From assembly GCF_002101395.1 (NCBI RefSeq), contig NZ_CP019706.1, positions 2,976,001 to 3,040,000 on the forward strand: DNA of 64,000 bases, in the 5' to 3' direction. This document shows positions 52,550-61,903 of this stretch, piece by piece (position 1 is the first letter of the stretch; each line of letters begins with the position of its first letter). A program made the position numbers and the translations under genes. The DNA comes from Pantoea alhagi (GTDB lineage: Bacteria; Pseudomonadota; Gammaproteobacteria; Enterobacterales; Enterobacteriaceae). The notes below the pieces were generated by a model. That model was not told the DNA's origin and ran no database searches. It saw only the letters and a list, made by a program, of their open reading frames with translations.

Positions 52550-54592
52550 ATGAAGTGGTTCACAAAAAGCGCGGTTTTGTTTTCATGCAAAACGTCTCTC
52601 GCCGCGTTTCTGGCTTTATCGATTGCGCTTCTCCTTAACTTTGAAAAACCTGCCTGGGCAGTCACAACGGTTTTTGTTACTTCGCAGTTATATGCCGCTT
52701 CCACACTGTCAAAATCGGTGTTTCGCCTGTTGGGAACGCTGCTTGGCGGTTTCTTTATTTTATTGATTTATCCCGAAACGGTGCAGTCACCGCTGTTTTT
52801 CAGCTTTAGCGTCTCGTTATGGGTGTCAGTTTGTCTCTATCTGTCGCTGAAAGAGCGTACGCCTAAAAGCTATATTTTTATGCTGGCCGGATACAGCGCA
52901 GCTATCATGGGATTCCCTGATGTCAGCTCGCCTTATGCCATTACCGGGACGGTGATTTCGCGCCTTGAAGAGATTACATTGGGTATCGTCTGTAGCTCGC
53001 TGATTCACCGACTGATACTGCCTGTTCCCATGCATCATCTGTTAAGCCAGAGCGTAAACAACTGGTATAAAACGGCACAGAAACTCTGTAATGATTTAAT
53101 TACCCATACCTCAGGACGCCGTTCGCCTGAACGGGAAGATATCCTGATTGGCATGGCGAACTATCCACTAAATGTTGAAACGCTTCTTACCCACTGTATC
53201 TATGACGGCGAGGCCGCGCGCAACGTGATCAGGCTGGTCAGCGTACAGTACAAGCATTTAACCTGGCTGTTGCCAACGCTGACCGCGATTGAAACCCGGC
53301 TCACGCTGCTGGCCGAACTGAAAATCCCGTTTCCGCCGTGCGTGACGCATGTTTTTCAACATTTCCTCTTATGGCTGAATTTTGACGTTTCCCGCAATAC
53401 GGTCTTGATGCAGTATCGGCTCACGGAATGCCAGTCTTCTCTTCAACAGGCGTGGCGCGAAGGAAACATCAGCACGGAGGAGGTTTTACTTTTCACTGGA
53501 CTACTGGAGCGGCTGGGGAATTTTGTCCGTATTGACGACGCCTGGCATAATGTGACCGCCCGTGCAGCGGATCTCTACAGCAGCAGCGATGCCGTTTTGT
53601 CTAAGAGCAGCGCGAATATGCGGCATACCGACCAGGGTCTGTTGCTGCTTTCGGCCGTCACCGCATTTATGGCGACCTTCCTTTCCTCGCTGTTCTGGAT
53701 AGGCAGCGGCTGGGCTGACGGAGCGAATGCGCCGCTGATGGCAGCAATCACCAGCTCTTTTTTTGCCAGCATCGATTCTCCGGTCACGCCCATGCGGCTG
53801 TTTATTAAAGGGGTGGTGATTGCGCTGCTGATCAGCCTGTTTTATATCGCGGTGCTGATACCGCAGGCCAATACGCTACAGGCGCTGATCATCTGCCTGT
53901 TTCCCGGGTTGTTCGTGCTGGGTCTGGTACTGGCGCGGCCTGCTACCAATTTGATAGGGCTGAGCGTGGCCATTCAGCTGCCCGGCTTTATTGGGCTTAG
54001 CCATCACTATGTACCCAATTTGATTGTGACGCTGAATGCCGGTATTTCTACTCTGACCGGCATCATCATTGCCGTGGCGCTTTGCGCCATTATCAGAAAC
54101 AGGCGGCCTTCCTGGATTGCCCGCCGCGCGTTTTCCATGGGAATAAGAGATCTGCTGGGGTTCATTAAGGCGGTGGAAAGGAACTCTTCTTCTCTGCTGA
54201 TGCGTCAGCATTTTATTATCCGCATGCTCGACCGGGTCAATATCATTCTGCCGCGCAAACGGCTCGATCCGGATGCTGAGCTGAGTGCGGCGGGCGATCT
54301 GATCGCTGAAACCTGGATTGGCGCTAACTGCTATGACTTTTACGCGCGTTATCACACGGAGCTGCAACAGCATCAGATTGACAGCGGCCAGATGTTTCAC
54401 GAGCTGAGCCTCTATCTGCGGCGCAAAATGAAGGTGTTACAGACCCAGCCGCATCAGGATTTACTGGATGAACTGAATCAGTTACTGAAAAAGCTGGAGA
54501 CGCTTTCGCTTACCTGCCCGGCTACCTTTGCGGCCATGGTGCACTTGTTCAATATCCGCGTCTCGCTTTATCCGCAGCAGCGCTGGCTCTGA
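52550..54592 (+). CDS. FUSC-family (YccS/AaeB-like) inner-membrane efflux protein
   Basis: A 680-residue protein with two membrane halves. The first (residues about 10-160) has LEKPAWAVTTVFV-like sequence as NFEKPAWAVTTVFVTSQLYA. The second (about 365-520) has FWIGSGWADGANAPLMAAIT, the typical FUSC segment. Soluble helical regions lie between and after. Relatives AaeB and YdhK export aromatic acids and other toxic compounds. No membrane-fusion partner (AaeA type) is beside it, which is unusual for AaeB. No clear ribosome site precedes the ATG. I do not recall it at this place in E. coli. Confidence 0.85.
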   Translation: MKWFTKSAVLFSCKTSLAAFLALSIALLLNFEKPAWAVTTVFVTSQLYAASTLSKSVFRLLGTLLGGFFILLIYPETVQSPLFFSFSVSLWVSVCLYLSLKERTPKSYIFMLAGYSAAIMGFPDVSSPYAITGTVISRLEEITLGIVCSSLIHRLILPVPMHHLLSQSVNNWYKTAQKLCNDLITHTSGRRSPEREDILIGMANYPLNVETLLTHCIYDGEAARNVIRLVSVQYKHLTWLLPTLTAIETRLTLLAELKIPFPPCVTHVFQHFLLWLNFDVSRNTVLMQYRLTECQSSLQQAWREGNISTEEVLLFTGLLERLGNFVRIDDAWHNVTARAADLYSSSDAVLSKSSANMRHTDQGLLLLSAVTAFMATFLSSLFWIGSGWADGANAPLMAAITSSFFASIDSPVTPMRLFIKGVVIALLISLFYIAVLIPQANTLQALIICLFPGLFVLGLVLARPATNLIGLSVAIQLPGFIGLSHHYVPNLIVTLNAGISTLTGIIIAVALCAIIRNRRPSWIARRAFSMGIRDLLGFIKAVERNSSSLLMRQHFIIRMLDRVNIILPRKRLDPDAELSAAGDLIAETWIGANCYDFYARYHTELQQHQIDSGQMFHELSLYLRRKMKVLQTQPHQDLLDELNQLLKKLETLSLTCPATFAAMVHLFNIRVSLYPQQRWL

Positions 54593-54647
54593 GTTTCATT
54601 CGCTGCCCGTCAGCAAGGCAATGTTATAAGAGGCGACAGAGAAGCCG

Positions 54648-55370
54648 CTACTTCTTCTGTCGTTTTTGCTCCAGCTCCAGCAGCTGTTCCGGCGTCACCG
54701 CCGGATAGCTCTGCGCATCCTGTGGCACTTCATGCACTGCCGGGATTGAGACCAGCGGGCCAAGGAAACGCGGCTCCCGCTTCATAATATAAAGATCGGC
54801 CAGCGCGCCAAGGCGGGCGGCCACTTCACGCACACGAACCGTTAACATATTTTTCGGCGAGGGCACCGCGTAGCACTGCGCCTGGATGCCCATATGCAGC
54901 GCGATAAACAGCGCGCGTTCGCAGTGGAAGCGCTGGGTAATAATAATAAAATCGTTGGTATCAAACACTTTGCGGGTGCGCACAATCGAATCGAGAGTAC
55001 GAAATCCGGCATAATCCAGTACGATATCGCCAGGATTGACGCCAGCGGCGATCAGATCGCGACGCATGGTCATCGGCTCGTTGTAGCTCTGCTGCGCATT
55101 ATCGCCGCTAAGCAGCAGATAGTTAACTTTGCCGCTGTTATAGGCATTGATTGCGCCCCGGATGCGGTAGTAGTAGTACTGATTCTGTACGCCGGTACGA
55201 TAATATTTGGCGGTGCCCAGCACCACGCCCACCTGACGATGCGGCAACGAAGTCAGATCTTCATAAATCCACGGGGCCGTTTTCCATGCAATCCAGCGAT
55301 CGAGGCCGAGCGCGGTCAGGATCATCAACAGCAGGATGATAATCAGACCATATGTCATGCGTTTCAACAT
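54648..55370 (-). CDS. sanA: Envelope barrier protein SanA (DUF218)
   Basis: A 240-residue protein. A single N-terminal membrane helix is followed by a DUF218 domain with the highly conserved VGVVLGTAKYYRTGVQNQYY and LLLSGDNAQQSYNEP. In E. coli SanA affects the permeability barrier and vancomycin resistance. The ATG at 55370 (MLKRM) matches the E. coli start; the ATG at 55379 is an alternative. The gene is convergent with the FUSC gene and lies after maeA. Confidence 0.94.
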   Translation of the reverse strand: MLKRMTYGLIIILLLMILTALGLDRWIAWKTAPWIYEDLTSLPHRQVGVVLGTAKYYRTGVQNQYYYYRIRGAINAYNSGKVNYLLLSGDNAQQSYNEPMTMRRDLIAAGVNPGDIVLDYAGFRTLDSIVRTRKVFDTNDFIIITQRFHCERALFIALHMGIQAQCYAVPSPKNMLTVRVREVAARLGALADLYIMKREPRFLGPLVSIPAVHEVPQDAQSYPAVTPEQLLELEQKRQKK

Positions 55371-55505
55371 GTTCGGCATTGCTCAGGATGGGGCGGAAAG
55401 AATGTCTCAAGGCTACTTGAGGCGTTAACATGAAGCAAGCGCGCGCCGGTCGGGCGCGGCTTTTTTAAACAATCTCCGCCGTTACACGGGCGGTGAGGGC
55501 GTCGC

Positions 55506-57203
55506 TTAAATCGAGGTGCGACGGTAGTTACGATACTGCGGCATCCAGAAATTATTGGCAATCGCCCGGGAAAGCACATCTTCCGAGGTGACAACCGCCA
55601 CGCCCGCCAGCTGCGCCGCCTTGCCCACCGCCATCGCGATCACTTTTGATACGCCCTGAATATCTTTGATTTCCGGCAGCACCGGCCCTTCGCCTTCATT
55701 TACCAGCGGCGAGCAGTCTGCCAGCGCGCGGCTGGCCGCCATCAGCATGCTGTCGGTTACGCGCGTTGCGCCGGAGGCGATCACGCCCAGACCTATGCCC
55801 GGAAAAATATAGGAGTTATTGCACTGGGCAATAGGATAGGTTTTGCCCTGCCAGGTTACCGGCGCAAACGGACTGCCGGTCGCAACCAGCGCCGCGCCAT
55901 CGGTCCAGCTGAGCAGGTCGGCTGGCGTGGCTTCTACCCGGGAGGTTGGGTTAGAAAGCGGCATCACGATCGGACGCGCGCAATGTTTATGCATCTCGCG
56001 GATAATTTCTTCGCTGAACAGACCCGGCTGGCCCGATACGCCAATCAAAATATCGGGTTTGGCATTGCGCACCACATCCATCAGCGAGATGGCGTCGCTG
56101 GGCAGATTCCAGTCGTTAAGGTTTTCGCTTTTCTGTACCAGCTTGCTCTGGAAGCTGAGCAGGTTAGGCAGCTTATCGGTCAGCAGACCAAAGCGGTCCA
56201 CCATAAAGACTTTGGCGCGCGCTTCTTCATCGCTCAAACCTTCCGATTTCATCTGGGCGATAATCTGTTCGGCGATGCCGCAACCTGCGGAACCCGCGCC
56301 GAGGAATACCACGTTTTGATCGCGCAGGCGATTGCCTGCGGCACGGCTGGCGGCGATCAGTGTGCCAAGCGTTACTGCGGCGGTGCCCTGAATATCATCG
56401 TTGAAACAGCAAAGCTGATCGCGATAGCGCTCCAGCAATGGCATCGCGTTCTTCTGGGCGAAATCTTCAAACTGCAGCAGCACGTTCGGCCAGCGGCTGC
56501 GCACCGCCTGAATAAACTCATCGACAAAGCGGTCATACTCTTCGCCAGTAATACGCGGATGACGCCAGCCCATATAGAGCGGATCGTTCAGCAACTGCTG
56601 ATTATTGGTGCCGACATCCAGCACCACCGGCAGGGTGTAAGCCGGACTGATGCCGCCGCAGGCGGTATAGAGCGACAGTTTACCGATCGGAATGCCCATG
56701 CCGCCGATGCCCTGATCGCCAAGGCCGAGAATACGTTCGCCGTCGGTGACCACGATCACCTTCACATTCTGTTTGGTGGCGTTCTGCAGCATATCTTCAA
56801 TGCTGGCGCGATTGGGGTAGGAGATAAACAGCCCGCGTGCGCGACGGTAGATCTCGGAGAAATGCTCGCAGGCAGCCCCTACCGTCGGGGTATAAATAAT
56901 CGGCATCATCTCTTCCAGATGATTGTCGAGCAGGCGATAGAACAGCGTTTCGTTAGTGTCCTGAATGTTGCGCAGGTAGACGTGCTTATCGTTATTGTTT
57001 TTAAAATCCTGAAACTGACGCCAGGCACGCTCCGCCTGTTCCTCAATGGTTTCCACTGTTTCCGGCAGCAGGCCGTTAAGGTTAAAGTCGTTACGCTCTT
57101 CAATAGTAAAGGCGCTGCCTTTGTTGAGGAGTGGAAATTCCAGCAGAATGGGACCAGCGTAGGGAATATAAAGCGGACGTTTACTCTCGTAATCGAGTTC
57201 CAT
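55506..57203 (-). CDS. maeA: NAD-dependent malic enzyme MaeA (SfcA)
   Basis: A 565-residue enzyme of exactly the E. coli MaeA length. The start MELDYESKRPLYIPYAGP is typical. Active-site stretches are visible: YTPTVGAACEHFSEIYR, VVTDGERILGLGDQGIGGMG with the metal and substrate residues, and FLGAGSAGCGIAE for NAD. It oxidatively decarboxylates malate to pyruvate with NAD. In E. coli maeA lies elsewhere; here it is between cdd and sanA, a rearranged neighbourhood. Confidence 0.96.
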   Translation of the reverse strand: MELDYESKRPLYIPYAGPILLEFPLLNKGSAFTIEERNDFNLNGLLPETVETIEEQAERAWRQFQDFKNNNDKHVYLRNIQDTNETLFYRLLDNHLEEMMPIIYTPTVGAACEHFSEIYRRARGLFISYPNRASIEDMLQNATKQNVKVIVVTDGERILGLGDQGIGGMGIPIGKLSLYTACGGISPAYTLPVVLDVGTNNQQLLNDPLYMGWRHPRITGEEYDRFVDEFIQAVRSRWPNVLLQFEDFAQKNAMPLLERYRDQLCCFNDDIQGTAAVTLGTLIAASRAAGNRLRDQNVVFLGAGSAGCGIAEQIIAQMKSEGLSDEEARAKVFMVDRFGLLTDKLPNLLSFQSKLVQKSENLNDWNLPSDAISLMDVVRNAKPDILIGVSGQPGLFSEEIIREMHKHCARPIVMPLSNPTSRVEATPADLLSWTDGAALVATGSPFAPVTWQGKTYPIAQCNNSYIFPGIGLGVIASGATRVTDSMLMAASRALADCSPLVNEGEGPVLPEIKDIQGVSKVIAMAVGKAAQLAGVAVVTSEDVLSRAIANNFWMPQYRNYRRTSI

Positions 57204-57305
57204 GCAGTGTTTGCTCCGGTTACAGGCACGTTCTCTTTGGGGAAGTGGCCCGTGTTTTATCACGATAAGGGGTGCCACGATCCTAAGAAAATTCTCGCAG
57301 AAGTA

Positions 57306-57337
57306 CAGCTTTTGTTAACTTTCGATAACAAAAGCTG
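57306..57337. repeat. Perfect inverted repeat between cdd and maeA
   Basis: CAGCTTTTGTTA (57306-57317) and TAACAAAAGCTG (57326-57337) form a 12-bp stem with an eight-base loop. It lies after cdd and about 100 bases ahead of maeA on the minus strand. It may be a terminator without a T run or an operator of maeA. Confidence 0.65.
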
Positions 57338-57354
57338 ACACTTTGCGCCAGGCG

Positions 57355-58245
57355 TTACGCTTTTTTTAGCGTAACGGTATGAAGCGTACCGCAGCCCAGC
57401 GCCTGAAGGGTGGCGGCGGTCGCAGGCTGCTGCTGCAATTGCGCATCGGGCAATTCTGCCAGTACGGCGCGGGCGATCTGCTGGCAGCTTTCGCCATGCA
57501 TGTTCAGCAGGATCAGCGCCGCCTGTAGCGGAGGCAGGCTGGGGTTAAAGGCCGCATTTTCAATATATCCGCCGTGATAAATTGCGCCGCTGGCGCTTTC
57601 CAGCGCAATGCCGCTATGCGCCTGGCTGTAGGGAGCATGGCTGCGGTTGGCCGCCGCGATAGCCGCCTGAGCCAGCGCATCTCCTGTGGGCGCATAGCCG
57701 TGATCAACCTCATCCATTACCAGGGTGGAAATATGCAGGTCTCGTGGGCCAAAAGAGTCCGGCAGATAGTCGCCCAGCGTTGCCACCGGGCGGCCAGGTA
57801 AACTGATACGCAGCGCCGTGCCGCTGTTCAGTTCGTTCATAAACTGGCGGCAGTGACCGCAGGGCGTGTAGTTGACCGTAATGGTTTGCAGGCCGCTTTC
57901 GCCACGTAGCCAGGCGTGGGTCACCGCGCTCTGCTCCGCATGCACGGTCTGCTGCATGGTAGCACCGGTAAATTCCATATTGGCACCGAAATACCAGTGC
58001 CCGCTGTTGCCGCGCGCAACGGCACCAACATTAAAGCGCGACAGCGGCGTAACGGCGCAGGCAGCAGCCAGCGGCAGCAGCGCCAGTGCTAAAGCGTCTG
58101 CATCCATGCCGCTCTGCTGGCATAAAGAATCGACCTGGTCGGGTGTTAAAAAGGCGGCAAAATCTTCAGCGTCAAGGATGGGAAGAAGGGCGGTCTGAAG
58201 TTCAGCCGCTAAGTCGGCAAAGGCCGGACGAAAACGTGGATGCAT
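57355..58245 (-). CDS. cdd: Cytidine deaminase
   Basis: A 296-residue two-domain cytidine deaminase (E. coli: 294). The N-terminal catalytic domain has the zinc and proton-transfer motif TVHAEQSAV and PCGHCRQF; the second domain lacks these residues, as in the E. coli dimer. It turns cytidine and deoxycytidine into uridine and deoxyuridine. AAGAGG precedes the ATG at 58245. It lies after yohK on the same strand, as in E. coli. Confidence 0.96.
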   Translation of the reverse strand: MHPRFRPAFADLAAELQTALLPILDAEDFAAFLTPDQVDSLCQQSGMDADALALALLPLAAACAVTPLSRFNVGAVARGNSGHWYFGANMEFTGATMQQTVHAEQSAVTHAWLRGESGLQTITVNYTPCGHCRQFMNELNSGTALRISLPGRPVATLGDYLPDSFGPRDLHISTLVMDEVDHGYAPTGDALAQAAIAAANRSHAPYSQAHSGIALESASGAIYHGGYIENAAFNPSLPPLQAALILLNMHGESCQQIARAVLAELPDAQLQQQPATAATLQALGCGTLHTVTLKKA

Positions 58246-58303
58246 TGCATGCCTCTTATAAAAGGGATATCCCAAAATTGTAAAGCACCGACAACGGGTT
58301 ATA

Positions 58304-58319
58304 TGTGATCTGTGTCGCT
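58304..58319. promoter_or_regulatory. Possible CRP site upstream of cdd
   Basis: TGTGATCTGTGTCGCT has one perfect half (TGTGA) and a poor second half. In E. coli cdd is controlled by CRP and CytR, which supports but does not prove this site. Confidence 0.35.
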
Positions 58320-58373
58320 ACGGCAATGCAATGTATGAAATGAAATTACAATTTGCGCGATCTCTCGCAACTT

Positions 58374-59066
58374 TTAGCCAAAAAGGGCGAGCAACACAGG
58401 AAAAAGAAACGGTGCCAGCAACGAGGTAATGATGCCGCAGATCACCAGCGCCAGCGAACTGAATGCCCCTTCCTGATAGTCCATTTCGGCGCAGCGTGCC
58501 GTGCCAAGCGCATGCGACGCGTTGCCGATTGCCAGTCCGCGTGAGGCTTTGGTTTTAATTCGCATCAGGTTAAGCAGCATGTGACCAAATACCGCGCCCA
58601 GTACGCCCGCAATCAGCACACAGATAGCGCTAATCGCCGGAATGCCATGCAGTGAGGCGGAAACTGCCATCGCAATCGGCGTGGTGACCGATTTCGGCAT
58701 AATGGTGGCGGCAATTTCCGGCGTTGCGCCAAGCCACAGGGCGATAGCGGTGCCGGAGACCATGGCGGTAATGCTGCCAATAAAACAGACGCCGATAATC
58801 GATTTCCAGCGGGCGCGAATTTGATGGATTTGCTCATAGAGCGGCAGGGCCAGCGCGACCACGGAAGGCTGTAACAGACTATTCAGGATCTCGCTGCCCT
58901 GGAAGTAGCGCGCGTAGGGCATATTGATCAGCAACAGCAGGGGAATGATCACCGCCATTGAGATCAGCAGCGGATTAAACAGGGAAATTTTTACCCGCGC
59001 CGCCAGCCAGCGGGCAGAAAAAAACACCGCCAGCGTCAGCGGCAGCGACCACCACATATCACTCAT
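58374..59066 (-). CDS. yohK: LrgB-family inner-membrane protein YohK
   Basis: A 230-residue membrane protein of the LrgB/CidB family (E. coli YohK: 231). It shows LLQPSVVALALPLYEQIHQI and IMPKSVTTPIAMAVSASLHG and ends with the helix GIITSLLAPFLFPVLLALFG. Related pairs act as holin/antiholin-like or small-molecule export systems; in E. coli YohJK affects sensitivity to 3-hydroxypropionate. It overlaps yohJ by eight bases and precedes cdd. Confidence 0.94.
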   Translation of the reverse strand: MSDMWWSLPLTLAVFFSARWLAARVKISLFNPLLISMAVIIPLLLLINMPYARYFQGSEILNSLLQPSVVALALPLYEQIHQIRARWKSIIGVCFIGSITAMVSGTAIALWLGATPEIAATIMPKSVTTPIAMAVSASLHGIPAISAICVLIAGVLGAVFGHMLLNLMRIKTKASRGLAIGNASHALGTARCAEMDYQEGAFSSLALVICGIITSLLAPFLFPVLLALFG

Positions 59067-59451
59067 TTTTATTTTCCCCCACGATGGGCTTGCTGTGCAG
59101 GCGATGCGAGCTGTAGCCGACGACCATTAATACCAGCAGGGTGCTGAGCACACAGGAAACCATAATCGGGCCGAACTGGGCGGTGAGGATATCGGTGTAG
59201 TTCATCACGCCGACGCTGATCGGTACAAACAGCAGCGCCATGTAACGGATGATCAGATAACAGCCAGGTTTCACCCATTTTACCGGGACGATCTGAAATC
59301 CCAGCAGTAAAAAGAGGATCAGCATGCCGATGATACTGCCGGGGATCACGATAGGCAGCAGGGATGAAATACCGATACCGGCATAGAGACAGAGATAAAT
59401 AATGATGAAGGCGCGCAGATAGCGCCAGCAGGCAGACAGCACAACTGACAT
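59059..59451 (-). CDS. yohJ: LrgA-family inner-membrane protein YohJ
   Basis: A 130-residue membrane protein of the LrgA/CidA family with about four helices. It has the segment IVIPGSIIGMLILFLLL and VPISVGVMNYTDI. It is the small partner of YohK. AGGAG lies ahead of the ATG, and the end overlaps the yohK start. It is the first gene of the yohJ-yohK(-cdd) group. Confidence 0.93.
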   Translation of the reverse strand: MSVVLSACWRYLRAFIIIYLCLYAGIGISSLLPIVIPGSIIGMLILFLLLGFQIVPVKWVKPGCYLIIRYMALLFVPISVGVMNYTDILTAQFGPIMVSCVLSTLLVLMVVGYSSHRLHSKPIVGENKNE

Positions 59452-59547
59452 GGCAGACTCCTGTGGTTAGCGCTGATAATCATACGCTGAAACCCCTTTT
59501 CGTGCTACCGGTCACGTTTATCTGTAAGAGCGATCAAGGAGTAAAGC

Positions 59548-59573
59548 GGCCTGCGGCATAACATCCGCAGGCC
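59548..59573. terminator. GC-rich hairpin after metG
   Basis: GGCCTGCGG and CCGCAGGCC form a perfect nine-bp stem with an eight-base loop. It lies about 90 bases after the metG stop on the minus strand; there is no T run, so it could also be a processing or stabilising hairpin. Confidence 0.45.
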
Positions 59574-59659
59574 AGGCTGTCAGGGGGCGTCTTTACCATT
59601 GGCCGGAGCGCCCGGCGCAGGCACCGGAGCCGGTTTTAACGCTCCCCATCACGGATTAT

Positions 59660-61690
59660 TTATTTTACCGGCATGCCGGGCTGAGCGCCCTCCGCGCCGA
59701 GAATAAACAGATCTTTACCACCCGGACCAGCCGACAGCACCATGCCTTCCGATACGCCAAAGCGCATTTTACGCGGTGCCAGGTTAGCCACGATAATGGT
59801 ATGACGCCCCACCAGCACCGACGGATCCGGGTAAGCGGCGCGAATACCGGAGAAGATCTGGCGCGTTTCACCACCCACATCCAGTTCCAGACGCAGCAGC
59901 TTATCGGAACCTTCAACCAGCTCGGCGGTTTTAATCAATGCCACGCGCATATCCACTTTGGCAAAATCGTCGATGGTAATGGTGTCAGCGATGGGATCGT
60001 CTGCCAGCGGGCCGGAGACCGTCGGTTTTGCGGCGGCAGCGGCATCTTCTTTCGATGCTTCGATCAGGGCGTTTACCTTCGGCATTTCGATACGGCTGTA
60101 AAGGGCTTTAAACGTGGCGACTTCATGATCCAGCAGCGGCGTAGCGATTGCATCCCACTGCAGTTCAGTTTTCAGGAAGCCTTCCGCGCGCTCACTTAAC
60201 GATGGCAGTACCGGCTTCAGCCAGGTCATCAGCACGCGGAACAGGTTAATGCCCATGGTGCAGATCGCCTGCAGATCGGCATCGCGGCCTTCCTGCTTCG
60301 CCACCACCCACGGGGCCTGTTCATCAACATAGCGGTTAGCCACGTCCGCCAGCGCCATGATTTCACGGATCGCACGACCATATTCGCGGCTGAGCCAGGC
60401 ATCGCCAATGCTGTCAGCGGCATCGGTAAAGGTCTTATACAGCGCCGGATCGGCCAGGTGGTCTGCCAGCTTGCCGCCGAAACGTTTGGCAATAAAGCCG
60501 GCGTTGCGTGAAGCCAGGTTAACCACTTTATTGACGATATCGGCATTAACGCGCTGGACGAAATCCTCCAGGTTAAGGTCAATATCATCGATGCGTGAAG
60601 AGAGCTTGGCCGCATAGTAATAGCGCAGGCTGTCAGCATCCAGATGCTCAAGCCAGGTGCTGGCCTTGATAAAGGTGCCACGCGATTTAGACATCTTGGC
60701 GCCGTTTACCGTCACGTAGCCATGAACAAACAGGTTGTTCGGCTTACGGAAATTGCTGCCTTCCAGCATGGCTGGCCAGAACAGGCTGTGGAAGTAAACA
60801 ATATCCTTACCGATAAAGTGATACAGCTCGGTAGTGGAGTCTTTCTGCCAGTATTCGTCAAAGTTCAGATCGCCGCGCTTATCGCACAGGTTTTTGAACG
60901 AGCCCATATAGCCGATCGGCGCATCCAGCCAGACATAAAAATATTTACCCGGCGCGCCCGGGATCTCAAAGCCGAAATAGGGCGCATCGCGGGAGATATC
61001 CCACTGTTGCAGACCCGATTCAAACCACTCCTGCATTTTATTTGCTACCTGCTCCTGCAATGCGCCGGAGCGAGTCCAGGCCTGCAGCATTTCGCTGAAG
61101 GAGGGCAGGTCGAAGAAGAAATGCTCAGAATCACGCATCACCGGCGTCGCGCCGGAAACCACCGATTTCGGATCGATCAGCTCGGTCGGGCTATAGGTTG
61201 CGCCGCACACTTCGCAGTTATCACCATACTGGTCGGCCGATTTACATTTCGGGCAGGTGCCTTTTACAAAGCGATCCGGCAGAAACATGCCTTTTTCCGG
61301 ATCGAATAACTGCGAAATAGTACGATTTTTAATAAACCCGTTCTCTTTCAGACGGGTATAAATCAGCTCCGACAGCTCGCGGTTCTCATCGCTGTGCGTG
61401 GAGTGATAGTTGTCGTAGCTGATGTTAAAGCCAGCGAAATCTTTCTGATGCGCCTGACTCATCTCAGCAATCATCTGCTCAGGCGTAATTCCCATCTGCT
61501 GTGCTTTCAGCATAATCGGGGTGCCGTGCGCGTCGTCGGCACAAATGAACCAAACCTGATTGCCGCGCATTCGCTGGTAACGGACCCAAATATCAGCCTG
61601 AATGTGCTCCAGCATATGGCCGAGATGGATAGGGCCATTAGCGTACGGCAGAGCGCACGTTACCATTATTTTTTTCGCGACTTGAGTCAT
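59660..61690 (-). CDS. metG: Methionyl-tRNA synthetase
   Basis: A 676-residue class I synthetase (E. coli: 677). The HIGH-type motif is PIHLGHML, the zinc knuckle is CPKCKSADQYGDNCEVC, and the KMSKS loop is GAKMSKSRGTF. A C-terminal tRNA-binding (EMAP-like) domain starts near residue 575 (DFAKVDMRVALIKTAELVEG). It charges tRNA-Met. It is divergent from mrp, as in E. coli. Confidence 0.98.
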   Translation of the reverse strand: MTQVAKKIMVTCALPYANGPIHLGHMLEHIQADIWVRYQRMRGNQVWFICADDAHGTPIMLKAQQMGITPEQMIAEMSQAHQKDFAGFNISYDNYHSTHSDENRELSELIYTRLKENGFIKNRTISQLFDPEKGMFLPDRFVKGTCPKCKSADQYGDNCEVCGATYSPTELIDPKSVVSGATPVMRDSEHFFFDLPSFSEMLQAWTRSGALQEQVANKMQEWFESGLQQWDISRDAPYFGFEIPGAPGKYFYVWLDAPIGYMGSFKNLCDKRGDLNFDEYWQKDSTTELYHFIGKDIVYFHSLFWPAMLEGSNFRKPNNLFVHGYVTVNGAKMSKSRGTFIKASTWLEHLDADSLRYYYAAKLSSRIDDIDLNLEDFVQRVNADIVNKVVNLASRNAGFIAKRFGGKLADHLADPALYKTFTDAADSIGDAWLSREYGRAIREIMALADVANRYVDEQAPWVVAKQEGRDADLQAICTMGINLFRVLMTWLKPVLPSLSERAEGFLKTELQWDAIATPLLDHEVATFKALYSRIEMPKVNALIEASKEDAAAAAKPTVSGPLADDPIADTITIDDFAKVDMRVALIKTAELVEGSDKLLRLELDVGGETRQIFSGIRAAYPDPSVLVGRHTIIVANLAPRKMRFGVSEGMVLSAGPGGKDLFILGAEGAQPGMPVK

Positions 61691-61903
61691 AGCGGGACTT
61701 ATTTCTTCTGGTTAAAAAGGGCTTTAGATGGTAACCGAAAGCCCGACCTGACGTAAACAAAGGGATTTCGCGCGTTGTCAGGCAAATACGATTTGTACGG
61801 GCTTCTGGTATGCTTAGAAACATCAACTTATGCCCGGAAAACGCTGGTTGTCGAAACAGGCGACAAGCCCGGACATAAAACAACCCGAACACAAGGAGAA
61901 GGG

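Noticed and set aside
55983..57338. 451-codon open frame on the plus strand
   Set aside because: It lies fully antisense to maeA, which is a clear orthologue. The translation is His/Gln-rich with no family pattern; it is a by-product of codon usage.
59577..59642. Short Pro/Ala-rich minus-strand frame (KPAPVPAPGAPANG) after metG
   Set aside because: It has no start codon or ribosome site and follows a stop; too short to call a gene.
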